Shown: positions 1-11,471, numbered from the stretch's first letter. The stretch is DNA of 64,000 bases from Misgurnus anguillicaudatus (GCF_027580225.2 NC_073356.2:15467501-15531500); one strand, 5' to 3'. Made by a program: numbers and translations. Notes: generated by a model from the letters alone, not told the origin.

Positions 1-1715
1 GGATGCAGCACATTCATGTCAAAACACAAGTTAAACTACAAAGTAGAGAAATTAATTATGATGTTTTCTTTTCTTTTCATGGGTAAGTTTCTAAATTAGC
101 CATGTTCTCAGCACAATGACAGCGTAAGGTCCAGTGCTCTCAAATAAATATGGGTGTAATTACTGTGATTGCAGATTTATGAAACACACTTGGAGTATTT
201 TAACATCGGAGCTTCATTTTGAGAATAAAGCATCCGTCTCTAAAGTGCTGTCGGTAAACAAAGTGAAACATAATTTAAACATCATATCTGTAGAGAGGAG
301 TATAATTGTGCACAATACCTATACAGAAACCAACTTTTAACAATGAAATGACTCTGAAAATTTTTCACTGGAGTCAAACATGTGACAGCTTTCAAAAGCC
401 AAATCTAATTTGCATCTTTATCCTCAATTTCGCTATATGCTTAACTCCAATTTGTAGTTGCTTTTTGAGGTCTCCACAGTTCAAATCTTTTAAATCTTAT
501 AGATGATGCAACTTCAGTCTAGCCTGAGCTGTAATTTCATTTCTGAACATGAGGCGTCTGAGTCCAAATGAATCACTGTGGACCGGCAGAAGAAAGATGG
601 CATGTATTATTGCTCAATCTATGAGTCAATGAATGTCCCAGCGTGAAGCTCATACTCGCACATAATGTGTCAGTTAAAGCAGATGCCGAGACGCTTTAAA
701 AATTCACATGAGGGAGATTTTGCTTTTTTGCAGACATGGTATTAGGTTGCAATGATAACAATCATAAATGATGAATCACTGTGCTTGAGAATGCCGAATC
801 TTTTATCTATGAAGTAGCTTTCATGTCAAGTTAATGAACTGTCTATCAGAGGAGGTCAATTTTGGAACATTATCCCAATAAACATTAGAGAATGTCCAAC
901 CTATTGTACTTATAAAAACCATCTTAAACAATTTCTTAAAAGTTCCCAGCTCTGTCATAATTTTAACTAGTCTTATTGAAGTAATATAATCTGTCTGAAT
1001 GTGTGTTAATGTGATTCTTGTTTGATTGTATATTGTTATATTTTTACGTGATGCACTATTTTGTATGTTGTTGTTTTCCTGCCTCGGGACTACAGGTGAA
1101 AATTAGCTTTACAGTCTTTACAGTAATGTTAGACTGTTCATTAATGTGCATTGTCCCGACAAAAAACAAACAAACAAAAAAAACTACCAGACACAACACT
1201 GGGATTGGGAATCAAAATTTAATTCAGAGGGTTAAACCTGGATATATATAACACAATTTTTTTGTAATTATATAACTGGAACTAAAAGAATGTAATAAAT
1301 AAATAATATATACAGTATTATATAATTATACTGTAATGGCCAGAAATACTAGCTCAACCATGCATAGGATAAAAAGGTTTGGAGAATATGTACATGTAAT
1401 ATCATAGATATAATGTACCCCACTCTTTACATAGTTTGATATCATAAACATCCAAGTTATCCTGATGAAATTGCAGAGGAAAATGTTTTTCTAAAAGGAG
1501 CTTTGGGAAAAATAAAGCAGTCACATATGCAGTAATATTCCAGTTCATCATCACAGCTATAAGGCTTAAAATAAATGTTACAAACTGCAATAAGGCTGTG
1601 AGTGCATCTAATAGAGCTGCATTATACATCTGTTCTTTCTTTCTTCCTTTTTTATGTTTTTCTTTTTTTATAAACTAAGGAACCTTTTTGCAGTACAAAG
1701 AACCTTTTGAACTTT
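1..1715. other. No gene seen; AT-rich non-coding DNA
   Basis: No splice-flanked exon or recognised repeat. ORFs here are short and of random composition. If the exon at 9752 is real, this is part of its first intron. Confidence 0.5.
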
Positions 1716-1776
1716 TTAAAAGTTTTTTAGGGGCTTTTATGCCTTTATTTTGAATAGTATAGTGGAGAGATGACAG
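1716..1776 (-). repeat. SINE, 3' tail half (split by a hAT insertion)
   Basis: Tail of a tRNA-derived SINE (ggggcttttatgcc... on the plus strand), ending at the 8-base TSD gatgacag (1769-1776). The head continues at 3140, after the inserted element. Confidence 0.6.
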
Positions 1777-2513
1777 CAGTGGCGGTTCTACACGGAGGCC
1801 AAGGGTGGCCCGTGCCTCTGTAGACATGTCCCTGGCCACCCCTGTGGCCACCCCGTGCTGACCAAATAAAAAAGTATACATTTATTTTGATTTTACACGC
1901 GAGCGCCAAAAGCGGAACTAATGCGACGCAACGTTCTTTACAGGCAAATTAAAGCGGCGCACCCAACCACTGTAGCAGCTGGCTGCGGGTGCTGTTCGGC
2001 GAGTGTCTCAATTCGTTCACAATCTCCCGATGTTGAGAATGTGTATGCAGGTTCGGGCACTGGTAAGGACTCTAGCTGACTTGACATTGGGACACTGTTC
2101 ACTTGTTCTCCTGTGACGTGGCTGCTGGGGCGCGTTGTGATCATTCACAGCTGTTACTCATCGACAACCGGCAAAACCAACATCTCGCTTACTTTTTAAA
2201 GTTTACACATTGTAAAAAACGCTGTAATTATGCTCTTACATATACGTGCATAAAATTGGAGGAATATAATTAAATGTTACATATAAAAATGTTTACAGTT
2301 TAAAATAAATATTATTTTAAATATTGATTAGATTGTGGTCCCTAACTGTCTAGCAATGTGTATTTATATGTAAACTAAAACAAACGTTTGTTTTTATAAA
2401 AGTTTGCATTTCATAAAGTTTATTGAGTAGGCTCGCATGCTTTTCGGTTGGGGGGCTTTAGAAAAGAGCCAAGCTCCCCTTTTGCACCTGCACTCACTCT
2501 TGTATTAAATAAA

Positions 2514-2765
2514 TGAAGAGTTTCGTTGCAAAACGAGATAACCACCGTTTTTTTAATTGTTCAGAAATCTCGTTTTTAGGTTGTGCATTCCAATTGATTT
2601 CAATGCAACTGCAGTTGGTTTGTTTTGATTTAAACCTTCATAACTTAAAAAATACAGCTAAGTAGCACCATAAAACAAAATAATAACATGATAACATTAT
2701 AATAAACATGTTTTGACAAAAATGTTAAAAAATGGATTTATCTCGTTTTGCAACGAAACTCTTCA
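2514..2765. mobile_element. Miniature element, TGAAGAGTTT family
   Basis: Inverted ends tgaagagtttcgttgcaaaa and its complement, roughly 30 bp each. Relatives lie at 7142-7407 (left half) and 50893-51759 (complete). Confidence 0.65.
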
Positions 2766-2801
2766 AATATTTATATGATTGTAAAGTAAAATAACGTTTA
2801 C

Positions 2802-3035
2802 GGGGCAGTTTCCCGGAAAGGGATTAGACTAGTCCTAGTCTAAAATAAATGTAAGAGCTGTCCAAACTGAAAACAACTTTCAATGCCATATCTTAAAATA
2901 TACGTGTGCCCTTTGTTTTGCTTCAAAATGCACACAAGTAATGTATTTAGTAAGGCATGTTTGTTAAAACTAGTTATGTTTCCTAATTAAACTAAGGCCT
3001 AGTCCTATCTTAAAATAATTCCTGTAACCACCCCT
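2802..3035. mobile_element. Miniature element, GGGCAGTTTCCCGG family
   Basis: Starts ggggcagtttcccgg and ends with the diverged complement gtaaccacccc; the inner arms carry agtcctagtct / aaggcctagtcct. Same family as 6330-6568 and 33508-33733. Confidence 0.55.
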
Positions 3036-3139
3036 ATAATCTTTAAATATAATTTCTTGCCTTTTTTTTATGTGCCCCTCTGGTAAAACACTGGCCCCTC
3101 CTTGGCCCCCCTGGTGAAATTAGTCTAGAACCGCCACTG

Positions 3140-3260
3140 GATGACAGGCAAGTGTGGGGTGCAGGATCGGCAAAGGACCGCAAAGACCAGAATCGAACTC
3201 GGGTCGCAGTAAGCACATTGGTGCTATATGCCGATGCACTAACCACATGGCTATCAGCAA
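3140..3260 (-). repeat. SINE, tRNA-like head
   Basis: Read on the minus strand it has a tRNA-like box A (gtggttagtgc) and box B (gagttcgattc), followed by the body rejoined across the hAT insertion at 1716-1776. It is a SINE promoter, not a working tRNA gene. Confidence 0.65.
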
Positions 3261-3356
3261 CGATGCATTGAACAACCAAGCAGGAGAACAAATTGTTGAA
3301 TAAAATCTTTCATTTTAGTATTCTCGACACTTCATAATATTATTACTGAACTACTG

Positions 3357-3668
3357 CAGTGTTTCCCATACATTGATTTATTTGTGGTGGCCCACCACAG
3401 AATCAACACTGACCCCCACAAATAGAATTTTCATGATTCCCATTTAAGTTTTTATTTCACTATTTAAAACAGCTTAATTCGGCTTAAAATATAACTTGAT
3501 ATATAACACAGATCAAATACAGGTACAGATCAAAGAGTAGAAGTGAAACATATTTCAGGTGCCAACACTAGATCAAACGCAAACACGGCATGATGACATC
3601 ACATATATACTAACTAGCTGGTGACGTCATCACCACCACAGTCTCTCAAAATCCTGTGGGAAACACTG
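3357..3668. mobile_element. hAT-like miniature element with 5-bp TSD
   Basis: TIRs CAGTGTTTCCCA / TGGGAAACACTG flanked by tactg on both sides (3352-3356, 3669-3673). The 8-base flanks do not match, so a 5-bp duplication (hAT5-type) is the better reading. Confidence 0.6.
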
Positions 3669-3779
3669 TACTGATTTCTTATATTCTCTTCTGGGCTTGA
3701 CTGTGTAAATCAAACAGTCTATAGGACAGAAAGAAGCCTCTTGGTTTTCATCTGAATTTGTACATATTTTATCAGAATA

Positions 3780-3870
3780 ATACGATTTTGCATGATTAAC
3801 TTCGTATGAATTGATACAAATTAGCCAACTCGTAAAATATGTACGATTTCTCATGAGATCAGGCTGACTA
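3780..3870. repeat. Partial copy of a 'tagccaactcgtaaaat' repeat
   Basis: Shares attagccaactcgtaaaat and catgagatcaggct with 38731-39142 (palindromic copy) and 47197-47270 (partial). Confidence 0.5.
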
Positions 3871-3952
3871 ACCTTTTAAAGGTTCTTTAAGAAACCATTC
3901 AGGCAAAAAATTGTTCTATGGCATTGGGAAGCATCTTTATTCTTAAGAGTGG

Positions 3953-4790
3953 ATTTCTTTCTTTCTTTCTTTCTGTCACACTCTCGGGCCACTTTGCCAT
4001 CAGCTCGTGCCTTAGGGCACATTCCCTGGCTGCTCCCCATTTCTCCAGGCCCATGACTCCTCCTTTCCCTGTCAGTCCTTCGGCTCCTCATTAGCTCTAT
4101 GCTCTGTCAGCTCTACCAATTCCACTTTGGTCTGCCTTTGCTTTGTTTCTGTTCTGGACTTCCGGTCCTCCAGCTGTGTTAGTCCTGAACCCCTCCTGTT
4201 CCATCAGGCACCTTCTTTACTCCGGTTCCACCTTGGTCCTCACTCCCAATGCTGTCACCCCAGTCTGCCGAGCCTCCATCTCCATTTCTGTCACTCGAAC
4301 CCCCGTCTCCACCTCTGTCACTCGAGCCTGCGCCACGCCTTGGGTCTTGGGACTTCTGGGTCATCGACATCGCCCTGGTCCATCGTCATCTCAGCTTTCC
4401 TTTTTCTTTCTTTCTTTCTGTCACACTCTCAGGCCCCTTCGCCACCGGCATGCCCCTTGAGGCACATTCCCTGGCTGCTACTCATTTCTCCGAGCCCATG
4501 ACTCCTCCTTTTCCTGTCTGTCCTTCGGCTCCTCATTGGCTCTGTGCTCCGTCGGCTCTACCGGTTCCACATTGGTCTGCCGTCGCTCTGTTTCTGCTCT
4601 GGACTTCCGGCTCTCCAGCTGTATTGGTCCTGAACCCCTCCTTTTCCATCAGGCACCTCCTCTACTCCGGCTCCACCTTGGTCCTCACTTCCACTGCTGT
4701 CACCCCGGTCTGTAGAGCCCCCGTCTCCATCTCTGTAACTCGAGCCTGCGCCACGGCCTTGACTATCAACATCACCCTGGTCCATCTTCA
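3953..4790. repeat. Two tandem copies of a 445-bp unit
   Basis: Copy 1 is about 3953-4397 and copy 2 about 4398-4790; shared landmarks such as cacattccctggctgct recur 445 bases apart (4018 and 4463). Each starts with a (TTTC)n run. Within each, short direct repeats of the type ccatctccatttctgtcactcg occur. Long ORFs run through on both strands (e.g. 4249-4956 +) because of the repeat composition. No protein family is recognised. Confidence 0.65.
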
Positions 4791-4964
4791 TGTTGGCTCC
4801 CCTGGTTCTCCCTCAAGCTGTTACACCTCAGTCAAACCGTCCACCCTGAAGTTTCACCAGTTCTCCGTATGGCTCCTTTGTCCCCACACTGGTGTTTCCC
4901 TTTACCTGTCTCACCTGTGTCCAGGATGCTCCCCCCACATGTATAAAATTTACTAATAATAGTC

Positions 4965-5098
4965 ACTGGGGCGGTACCTTTTCAAAAAGTACACTTGGGG
5001 GTACATTCTGGTTCCTCAAAGGTACATATCTATACCAAAGTGCTCTATACCTTTTTAAAAAGTACAGTGACAATATTTGTACCTTTTTTCTGAGAGTG
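4965..5098. mobile_element. GGTACC-rich miniature element
   Basis: Begins actggggcggtacctttt and has several ggtacc/agtac motifs and gagagtg at its end. Same family at 7408-7500, 26347-26640 and 52806-52965. Confidence 0.5.
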
Positions 5099-6150
5099 CA
5101 GGATGTACTTTGTTCGGTTCAATATTTTGGCACAAGGTCATGCCTCCCGGGAGTGGGGAGTACTGTCACTCCCTGCCCATTCTCCTGCCTGCTTCCCATT
5201 TTCACCAGTATTCTCCCACCGGACTGCATTACCCATCATGTTCCACACCATAAAACCTCTCTCTGTTTTTCCCATTGAGTCCGTTCTACATTGTTTTGAT
5301 GTGCGTTTCCTTACCAGTCTGCGTTTGCCTTTTGTTATTATAATTCAAGTTTCTCATATATCATTATTCTCTGAGTCTCCAGTCATCTCCTTCTCCACAC
5401 ACACACCTAACCTTCTTTCTTTCTTTACTTCTTTCTTTCCTAATTAGCATAAAGCTCATTTGCACTAAACATTAACATAAAGCTAAAGCACTCTATTTCA
5501 TTCTTTCCTGTGCATCTGTACTGAGATTTAAGAAAACGACGGTTAAAGACCCTGGAGGCTGCCTAAACCATTAGCGATCAGTACAGATCTATACCAAAAT
5601 GCCTATAACATTGATTTTCCTTTTTCTCAACCTCCTATAACACCACAGAGATCTCTGATATGATGTGACCACAGCCATCTCTTTATGTTAACTGTTCTGT
5701 GAGCAGTGGTGACGGTGATGAAGGTGTTTGTCAGGCGTACAGGAGTCTGTACTGTATGACTGATGGTGCTGATGATGGGCTGATCTGCTGTGTGTCTCCC
5801 GAGGAAGATGAAACTCAATAGTGCTGATGAGGGGATTTCTGCTCTGCCACTTTGAGTTAAAGTCTTATACAGGCACTCATAAATCAATATGAGATATTTA
5901 TGCCTGTTCTTAATAAATGTCGACATTATTCATGCTGCTGTGCGTAAAGCGAATGGGGCGCCAATACTCATGTTTTTCTGTCACTTTAGTTTTATGTACT
6001 GTGTGTAGTGATGGATTATATTGGCAGACAACCCCAAATGTTTGTGGTTCACAAACAGGGGAACGATGTTTCATTAAAACATTCCAAGTAACAGAATAAC
6101 TTTTTTAAAACCAACAACATAGACATATATACAGATAGATATATATACAG
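5099..6150. other. No gene recognised; complex non-coding DNA
   Basis: 5395-5450 is pyrimidine-rich (TTTC runs). 5600-5930 is of higher complexity and holds a 99-codon minus ORF without splice support or recognised motif. Confidence 0.4.
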
Positions 6151-6325
6151 CCGCTGAAAAAAATATCTCAATGGTACTTTTCAGTTTTTCTAGATTTACT
6201 ATTTATATGTATGTGTTTAAGTAAAATTAAATATATTTTTTGTTTTATTCTGTCTTCCAACAACATTTCTGCCAAATTATTAATAACAATAGTGTTTTTA
6301 TTTGCATTTATTTACTGAAAAAAGA
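6151..6325. mobile_element. Terminal fragment of a Tc1/mariner element
   Basis: Starts ccgctgaaaaaaatatctca and continues with the tttctagatttactattta terminal region of a common fish Tc1 family. No transposase remains. Confidence 0.5.
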
Positions 6326-6329
6326 TATA

Positions 6330-6568
6330 GGGGTGGTTTCCGGACAGGGATTATTTTAAGACAGAATCAAGCCTAAGTTAAATTAGGATATTTAAGTGAT
6401 TTTAAAAAGCATAATTTATAAATAAACATTACTGGTGTGCATCTTCAGACACAACACTCGCAATGACATATTTTAAGATATGTCAGAGCAAGTTGTTTTC
6501 GGTCAAGACAACACTAACATTTAAGTTAGTCTGTGACTAGTCTTAAACCCTTTCTGGGAAACCGTCCC
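6330..6568. mobile_element. Miniature element, GGGCAGTTTCCCGG family
   Basis: Inverted ends ggggtggtttccggacaggg and ctttctgggaaaccgtccc. Second copy of the family at 2802. Confidence 0.6.
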
Positions 6569-7141
6569 ACAGTGTTTTCTGATCTTCAATACTTCATAGA
6601 AAATTTATTTACACGTATTTTAGGAAAATATAAATGGGAAAAACATCTTTCATGGGTCTTGCCATGCTTTCAGTCTTGCATTTGCTGGGACTTCATGTCA
6701 CTCCCGAGGTTTGCTTTTGCTTTTTTCAACAGACACTGGACTGAATATGTAAAAATACATCTAGAAATGACAATTAAAGTAAGAACTGGAGTGGTCTCTT
6801 CTTTTTTTTTTGCACATGTATATTTGCATTTTATAGGGATGCATATGCAAATGGAAATCATATCTTAATGACTATATTTTACTGTCTGTAACAAAATTCA
6901 TGCTGCAGTGCATAAACTGAAGAAAGCTGGTCCATTTAACTATTGACATGAAGTTTTTCATGTATTGTATAAAATGTTTTTCTGTAAAGCTGTTTTGAAG
7001 CGATATACACTGAAAAAGATCCAAAAAAGTTTAAATAGACTCAAACAGGGAAGCAAGGCTTTGAACCGGTTCACAGAACGAAAACCATAAACTTTTGAGG
7101 TTTTGCAAGGAACAGAAACGAAACCAGAAACTTTCAAAAAA
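6569..7141. other. No gene or repeat recognised
   Basis: AT-rich sequence. The 111-codon plus ORF at 6533-6868 overlaps the end of a miniature element and has no coding character. Confidence 0.4.
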
Positions 7142-7407
7142 TATATGAAGAGTTTGGTTCCAAAATGCAATAAACGCCATTTAAAAAAAAAAGAGTTACT
7201 GCCAAAATCAGTATTATATCAGGTCAGTATTTAAAAGTAAATTCTTAATTTTAGGCAAAATCCAATATCCGCCGTGTTATTCTGTTCTGTCATCTTTTCT
7301 CCTTTTTTTTCCAAAACGCAATTAACGCCACTCCCCCTTTTCTACAGAATGCAATAAATCCGCTCCACAAATTACAGCGCACCATTCCACGCACTGTAAA
7401 CAATCAT
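7142..7407. mobile_element. Left half of a TGAAGAGTTT-family element
   Basis: Closely matches 50894-51155, including ccaaaatcagtattatatcaggtcagta, with pieces kept in order, then breaks off exactly where a GGTACC element starts. Confidence 0.65.
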
Positions 7408-7500
7408 GTATGTACCTTTGAGGTACCAATATGTACAAAAGTCTTTTTGAAAGGAACCGCCCCAGTGACAACTTTTGTACCTTCAAGTCTAAGAGTGTGT
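7408..7500. mobile_element. GGTACC-rich miniature element
   Basis: Contains tgtacctttgaggtacc, gaaccgccccagtgacaa and an agagtgtg end, like 4965-5098 in inverse order. Confidence 0.5.
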
Positions 7501-8184
7501 ATAACTAAAGCTTTTTAAACTTTTATGTCACCACCTCACCTGATGTCTATTCCAGTCAAAGGTAAACAGTCATAAGACTCTTCAGTGTTATTTAGAGGGA
7601 GTAAATACTGTAGGGTTTAATAGACATTCATTGTCTGCTTTCATATCTCAAGTGCAGACCCATTTTCATAGAGCAGTGCGAAGACATGCATTTTTTATAC
7701 GGTAACATAATTGCTTTGTGTGCATGTATGTGTTTTAAAATGAGATTTTTTGTAGACTGTCTGTCATGTCACTGTACAGAAACAGAGTTTTGTTTTAGGG
7801 AGGAAAGCTGTAAAGTGTCAGGATGGTGTTACTGTACTGTATGTGTCACCTGCTCAAAACATGCCTTGTTAAACTGTAAGATGTTCCCATTCAATATTTC
7901 ATGAATTAAACCTGTCAGAATATATCTGTTTGTTCATTACTACAATGTAACATAAAAATAAAGGTCTGTGCTCTTTGACTGCAGGTTTGTACAGTACATT
8001 AAACCCTTACTACACCTTTAACTCCCTATATTAGAGTCTAAAATTATATGATGCGTAAAGGATCAATAGTTAAAGAATGTTTATAGATTATATAATGTGC
8101 AATAAATTACATGCAATATATTAATGTTAAAATATTATTATAATAACACAGGTCTCATGGCAATTCGAACTATTTCAACACAAA
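7501..8184. other. No gene recognised
   Basis: AT-rich non-coding sequence with no recognised repeat. Confidence 0.4.
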
Positions 8185-9058
8185 TGTGACCCTGGACCAC
8201 AAAACCTGTCATAAATCCCACAGGTATATTTGTAACAACCGCCAACACAACACAATACATTGTATGGATAATTTTTGGGGGCATAAAAATCAAAAGGGTA
8301 ATAAAGTAAAGATCATGTTCCATAAAAGTATATAGTAAATTTCCTACTGTAAATATATAAAAAATTAGGGATGCACCGATCGGATTTTTTTGGGCCGATA
8401 CCGATTTAAACAGACAACTTCTGGCCGATACCGATGGCGATATCAAACACATGTATACTATACTATACAGTTGGTCTATTAGCTAGCTTATTTCTGCATC
8501 AAATTATTTTTACTAAACATGGATTGGATCTAATTAACATTCAACTGACCAACATAATAAGAGAGGCACAAATTAAGCTAAAACAAATATAATAAGACAG
8601 CATAACAACCTTCAAAGGTGGTTTTTGCTATTCAGCATTTAGTTTATTAATAACATTAACTCATTTTTTTTTTACATATAATGGATTTCTTTATTCAGTT
8701 AATTAATAAACAATCGGTATCGGCCTTTCTCGTGCTATTGCCGATATGCCGATGGTTTCAAATTCATCAAAAATCGGCCGATAAATATCGGCGGCCGATA
8801 CATTGGTGCATCACTATAAAAAATGCATTTATCATTAGTAATATGTTTTACTAAGGACTTCATTGGGACAACTTTAAAGGTGATTTTCTTAATATTTAGA
8901 TGTTTTGCACGCTCAGATTCCAGATTTTCAAATAGTTGTGCCAAATATTGCACAATCCTAACAAACCATACATCAATAGAAAGCTTATTTATTCAGATGA
9001 TGTGTCTTAATTTCAAAAAAATTACCCTTGTGACTAGTTTTGTGGTCCAGAATCACAA
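8185..9058. mobile_element. TGTGACCCTGGACCAC element, interrupted
   Basis: Outer inverted ends tgtgaccctggaccacaaaa (8185) and ttttgtggtccagaatcaca (9039-9058). The body matches a very common cyprinid miniature element (e.g. caaaccatacatcaat near 8961). It is split by the hAT at 8366-8816. Confidence 0.7.
8366..8816. mobile_element. hAT miniature element nested in 8185-9058
   Basis: Ends TAGGGATGCACCGAT / ATTGGTGCATCACTA with repeated ccgatatcggc motifs inside; perfect 8-bp TSD taaaaaat at 8358-8365 and 8817-8824. Confidence 0.85.
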
Positions 9059-9164
9059 ATAATGATCTGTTAACCCTTTCATGATATAATAATGTATTTT
9101 TTTTGTCAAATATGTCCATGATATGGATATCTATTATACTGTATTTACAGCCCATTGAGCCCAC

Positions 9165-9395
9165 ATGGAAAATACTATAGTATTTACTATAGTAGTTAAA
9201 TTCCTAGATACTATAGTGTTTAATATAGCTATAGTATAGCTTACCATAGTAAATATTGAAATATACTGCAGTATTTACTGCAGCTTATTAATTCACTAAA
9301 GTAAACATTAACAAAGTGTAGTACTTCCTATAATATACTGCAGTATACTACAGTTTACTACGGTAGATACTAAAGTATTACACTGATGTATACTC
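9165..9395. repeat. TACTATAG/TACTGCAG palindromic repeat
   Basis: Dense alternation of tactatagtatttac and tactgcagtatactacag motifs forming internal hairpins; a dispersed fish repeat. A short similar stretch is at 44380-44450. Confidence 0.5.
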
Positions 9396-9745
9396 CTTTG
9401 GAGTCTTTCTCAACTTTAAAATCGTTTGTCATCTTGAAGATTCATTTGACGCCTGAATCGCATCGAAAAGCATCGCTGCTGTCATTACAACTCAAAAAAC
9501 CTCTATTGTGTGTCCATCTGTACATGTTACAAATTCACAAACGTTATTGCCCGAAGAATGCATACTTATGTAATGGCTATGAAATTAAACCATTCAGCTC
9601 CCTAAAGAAATCCTCCTTGAAACTCAAATAAAATAAAATAAAGATGATGTCTTAATACAGTCAGTTCAATACAGTACATGTGTTTTGGTCTACTATCGCT
9701 CACATAGTCAAACAGACATTTAAAGCAAAAGTACAAATACAGTTG
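9396..9745. other. Non-coding, probable intron start
   Basis: No repeat recognised. It lies immediately 3' of the minus-strand donor at 9746-9751. Confidence 0.4.
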
Positions 9746-9751
9746 ACTTAC

Positions 9752-9985
9752 CTGCTCAGACACAGTTCAAGATTTGGTTTAGAGCTGCCATTTACATTTT
9801 GCGCTGCTGTGAAGCAGTCAGACAGTCACTTTAATTCCTCTATATCCGCATGTCTGTGTGATTTTATCCCAGCATGATTTCAGCTTCAGAGAGCGAGCGA
9901 CTCTCACAACTCGCGCTCATACACAACTGCTGAAGTTCCTCTCAGGCAGCGCGCGCCGCCTTCGAACGCGCGCGCTCGCGTCCCC
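9752..9985 (-). other. Probable 5'-untranslated first exon with CpG promoter
   Basis: On the minus strand a GC-rich island (9880-9985, runs of gcgcgc and cgcgcgctcgcg) leads into about 150 bases of ordinary sequence ending in a textbook donor, GAGCAG|GTAAGTC at 9746-9757. The exon has only a short ORF (starting MSASCESRSLSEAE), so it is likely 5'UTR. The gene would continue to the left. In human, KCNG2 follows CTDP1 in the same direction, which would fit, but no potassium-channel exon is in the window, so I give no symbol. Confidence 0.4.
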
Positions 9986-10039
9986 ATCTCACCCTCAGTA
10001 ATAAATCACATTACTGACTGATCACACTGAATGAAATGA

Positions 10040-10530
10040 ACACGGGTTAATTTATTTTATTCAGCTCACGAGGACTTTATATAGGATTTTACACTTTTTA
10101 TAGTGTTTCCCAATGAAATCACTTATAAATTGTGTAAAATATTAGAAATTACACTGCAAGGTGCACACTGTAACACTACATAACAACGTTAATCTAAAAA
10201 GCATATAACAAATATAATATAATATAATATAATATAATAAAATATCTGCTAAATTAATGTAACTGTACTCTCTTATTAAAAATGTAAAAAGTGGAAAGGT
10301 TTAGGGTATTAAAAACATCAATGTAAATATCAGGCAATAACTATTAATAAATATTATAAGTATACTAATATTTTCATCATTACATTTTTCTGTTGTGTAG
10401 CTCTGAAGTATACACGCAGTTTGGCCACTGAGGGGAGACAGTGAAGTCTGTTACTCTGATAGAAACTGACTGTCAGTGGTCTGTAATGTCCATGTGTGCC
10501 TCATATTGTGTCAAATAGCCTACCTTAAAG
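10040..10530. other. Non-coding, with an (ATAAT)n tract
   Basis: AT-rich, with a short aatat-type tandem repeat at 10211-10240. Upstream of the 9752 exon on its strand. No clear TATA/initiator pair was chosen. Confidence 0.4.
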
Positions 10531-10779
10531 CAGTGGTTCCCAGCATGGTGCCCGCACAGAGTCTGTGAGTTGTCAATAATTTATACAATATTAGGTTGGC
10601 TTCTTTTATGTATCCTGTTACCTTTTAAACAATGATAAAACATATCAACATGTAAAATCAAATAAAATCAACAAGCAAAACAAAAAAGTTTTGGATAGAC
10701 TATATAAAAAAGTAGCCCTCCAGATTGTTTTATGCAATGTGGTAGCCCTTGTTCACAAAAAAGGTTGGAGACTATACTG
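10531..10779. mobile_element. Degenerate hAT (Charlie-like) element
   Basis: Starts CAGTGGTTCCCAGCATGG and ends with the decayed complement of CAGTATAGTCTCCAACC. The 8-bp TSD is ccttaaag (10523-10530) and ccttaaaa (10780-10787), 7 of 8 matching. Confidence 0.65.
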
Positions 10780-10834
10780 CCTTAAAATCATCCGACCCAA
10801 ATGATTCGGGCGTATGTCATGCTATGTTATGCTT

Positions 10835-10971
10835 TGCATTTATCCATTTAGCAAATGCGTTCATCCAAAGCGGCTTACGGTGCATTCAAGATATATATAT
10901 TTTTAATTACTATTTATGTTCCCTGCGAATTGAACCAACCTTTGGGTTTCTAACCCGGTGCTGTAGCTACA
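10835..10971 (-). repeat. tRNA-derived SINE with L2-type tail
   Basis: On the minus strand: a gtagctacagcaccgggtt head, box B-like ggttcaattcgcaggg, and a tail ctttggatgaacgcatttgc-taaatggataaatgc typical of L2-dependent SINEs. Same family as 60831-60974 (+). Confidence 0.65.
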
Positions 10972-10987
10972 TATTAAAGTTGTTTTA

Positions 10988-11471
10988 TCTGGGAACAGTG
11001 TCCTGGGCCGAATGAGGTCTAGTATAGTCTATTCATTTCCCACCCTGTACACAGTTGTCAGCCAACCCAATGTCAGCGAATCGAATTAAGTGCAACTGAC
11101 AGGCAATGAGCATTATTACTGTAGGTCTAAATGACCGTACTGTTCAGATGGTGTTGAGTAAAAGTTTATCTTAAATATATTAAACTCTCAAATTGTTTGT
11201 TATACAATTCCTGACCTTTGTAGGATTAGTGCAAAAAATTTTGTCGATTTGCTATTGTCCACTGTTAAGATCATTCTGTGGAAAATAACCTGGATATTCT
11301 TACTATTGACTGAGTAAGGTCGTGTCAAAAATTTAAATCAATGTGAAATCAATGACTGAAATCAATCTTTGATCATTGGATTGTGAGACTTTAGCCTGGA
11401 TTTTACAGGCAGGTCACATATAACCTTTACAGGGTAAGTCGACAACTAAGCTGATATTTGTAGTATTTTGC
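10988..11471. other. No gene or repeat recognised
   Basis: AT-rich non-coding sequence. Confidence 0.4.

Larger units (their letters stand above)
1777..3139. mobile_element. hAT-type non-autonomous element, 1.36 kb
   Basis: Terminal inverted repeats (TIRs) CAGTGGCGGTTCTA and its complement, flanked by a perfect 8-bp TSD (gatgacag at 1769-1776 and 3140-3147). An 8-bp TSD with CAGTGGC-type ends is typical of hAT. No transposase remains. Two smaller elements lie inside (2514-2765 and 2802-3035). Confidence 0.85.

Noticed and set aside
3150..3260. tRNA gene on the minus strand
   Set aside because: Boxes A and B are present but the fold is decayed and the sequence continues as a SINE.
4249..4956. 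235-codon ORF, longest in the window
   Set aside because: It spans a tandem duplication, with several overlapping ORFs on both strands, no domain and no splice or promoter context; stop-poor composition explains it.
5627..5926. 99-codon minus ORF as an exon
   Set aside because: No splice sites, no motif, and composition like its flanks.
1..9750. kcng2 coding exon expected from human gene order
   Set aside because: No ORF with potassium-channel tetramerisation or pore motifs is present; only the untranslated exon is supported.
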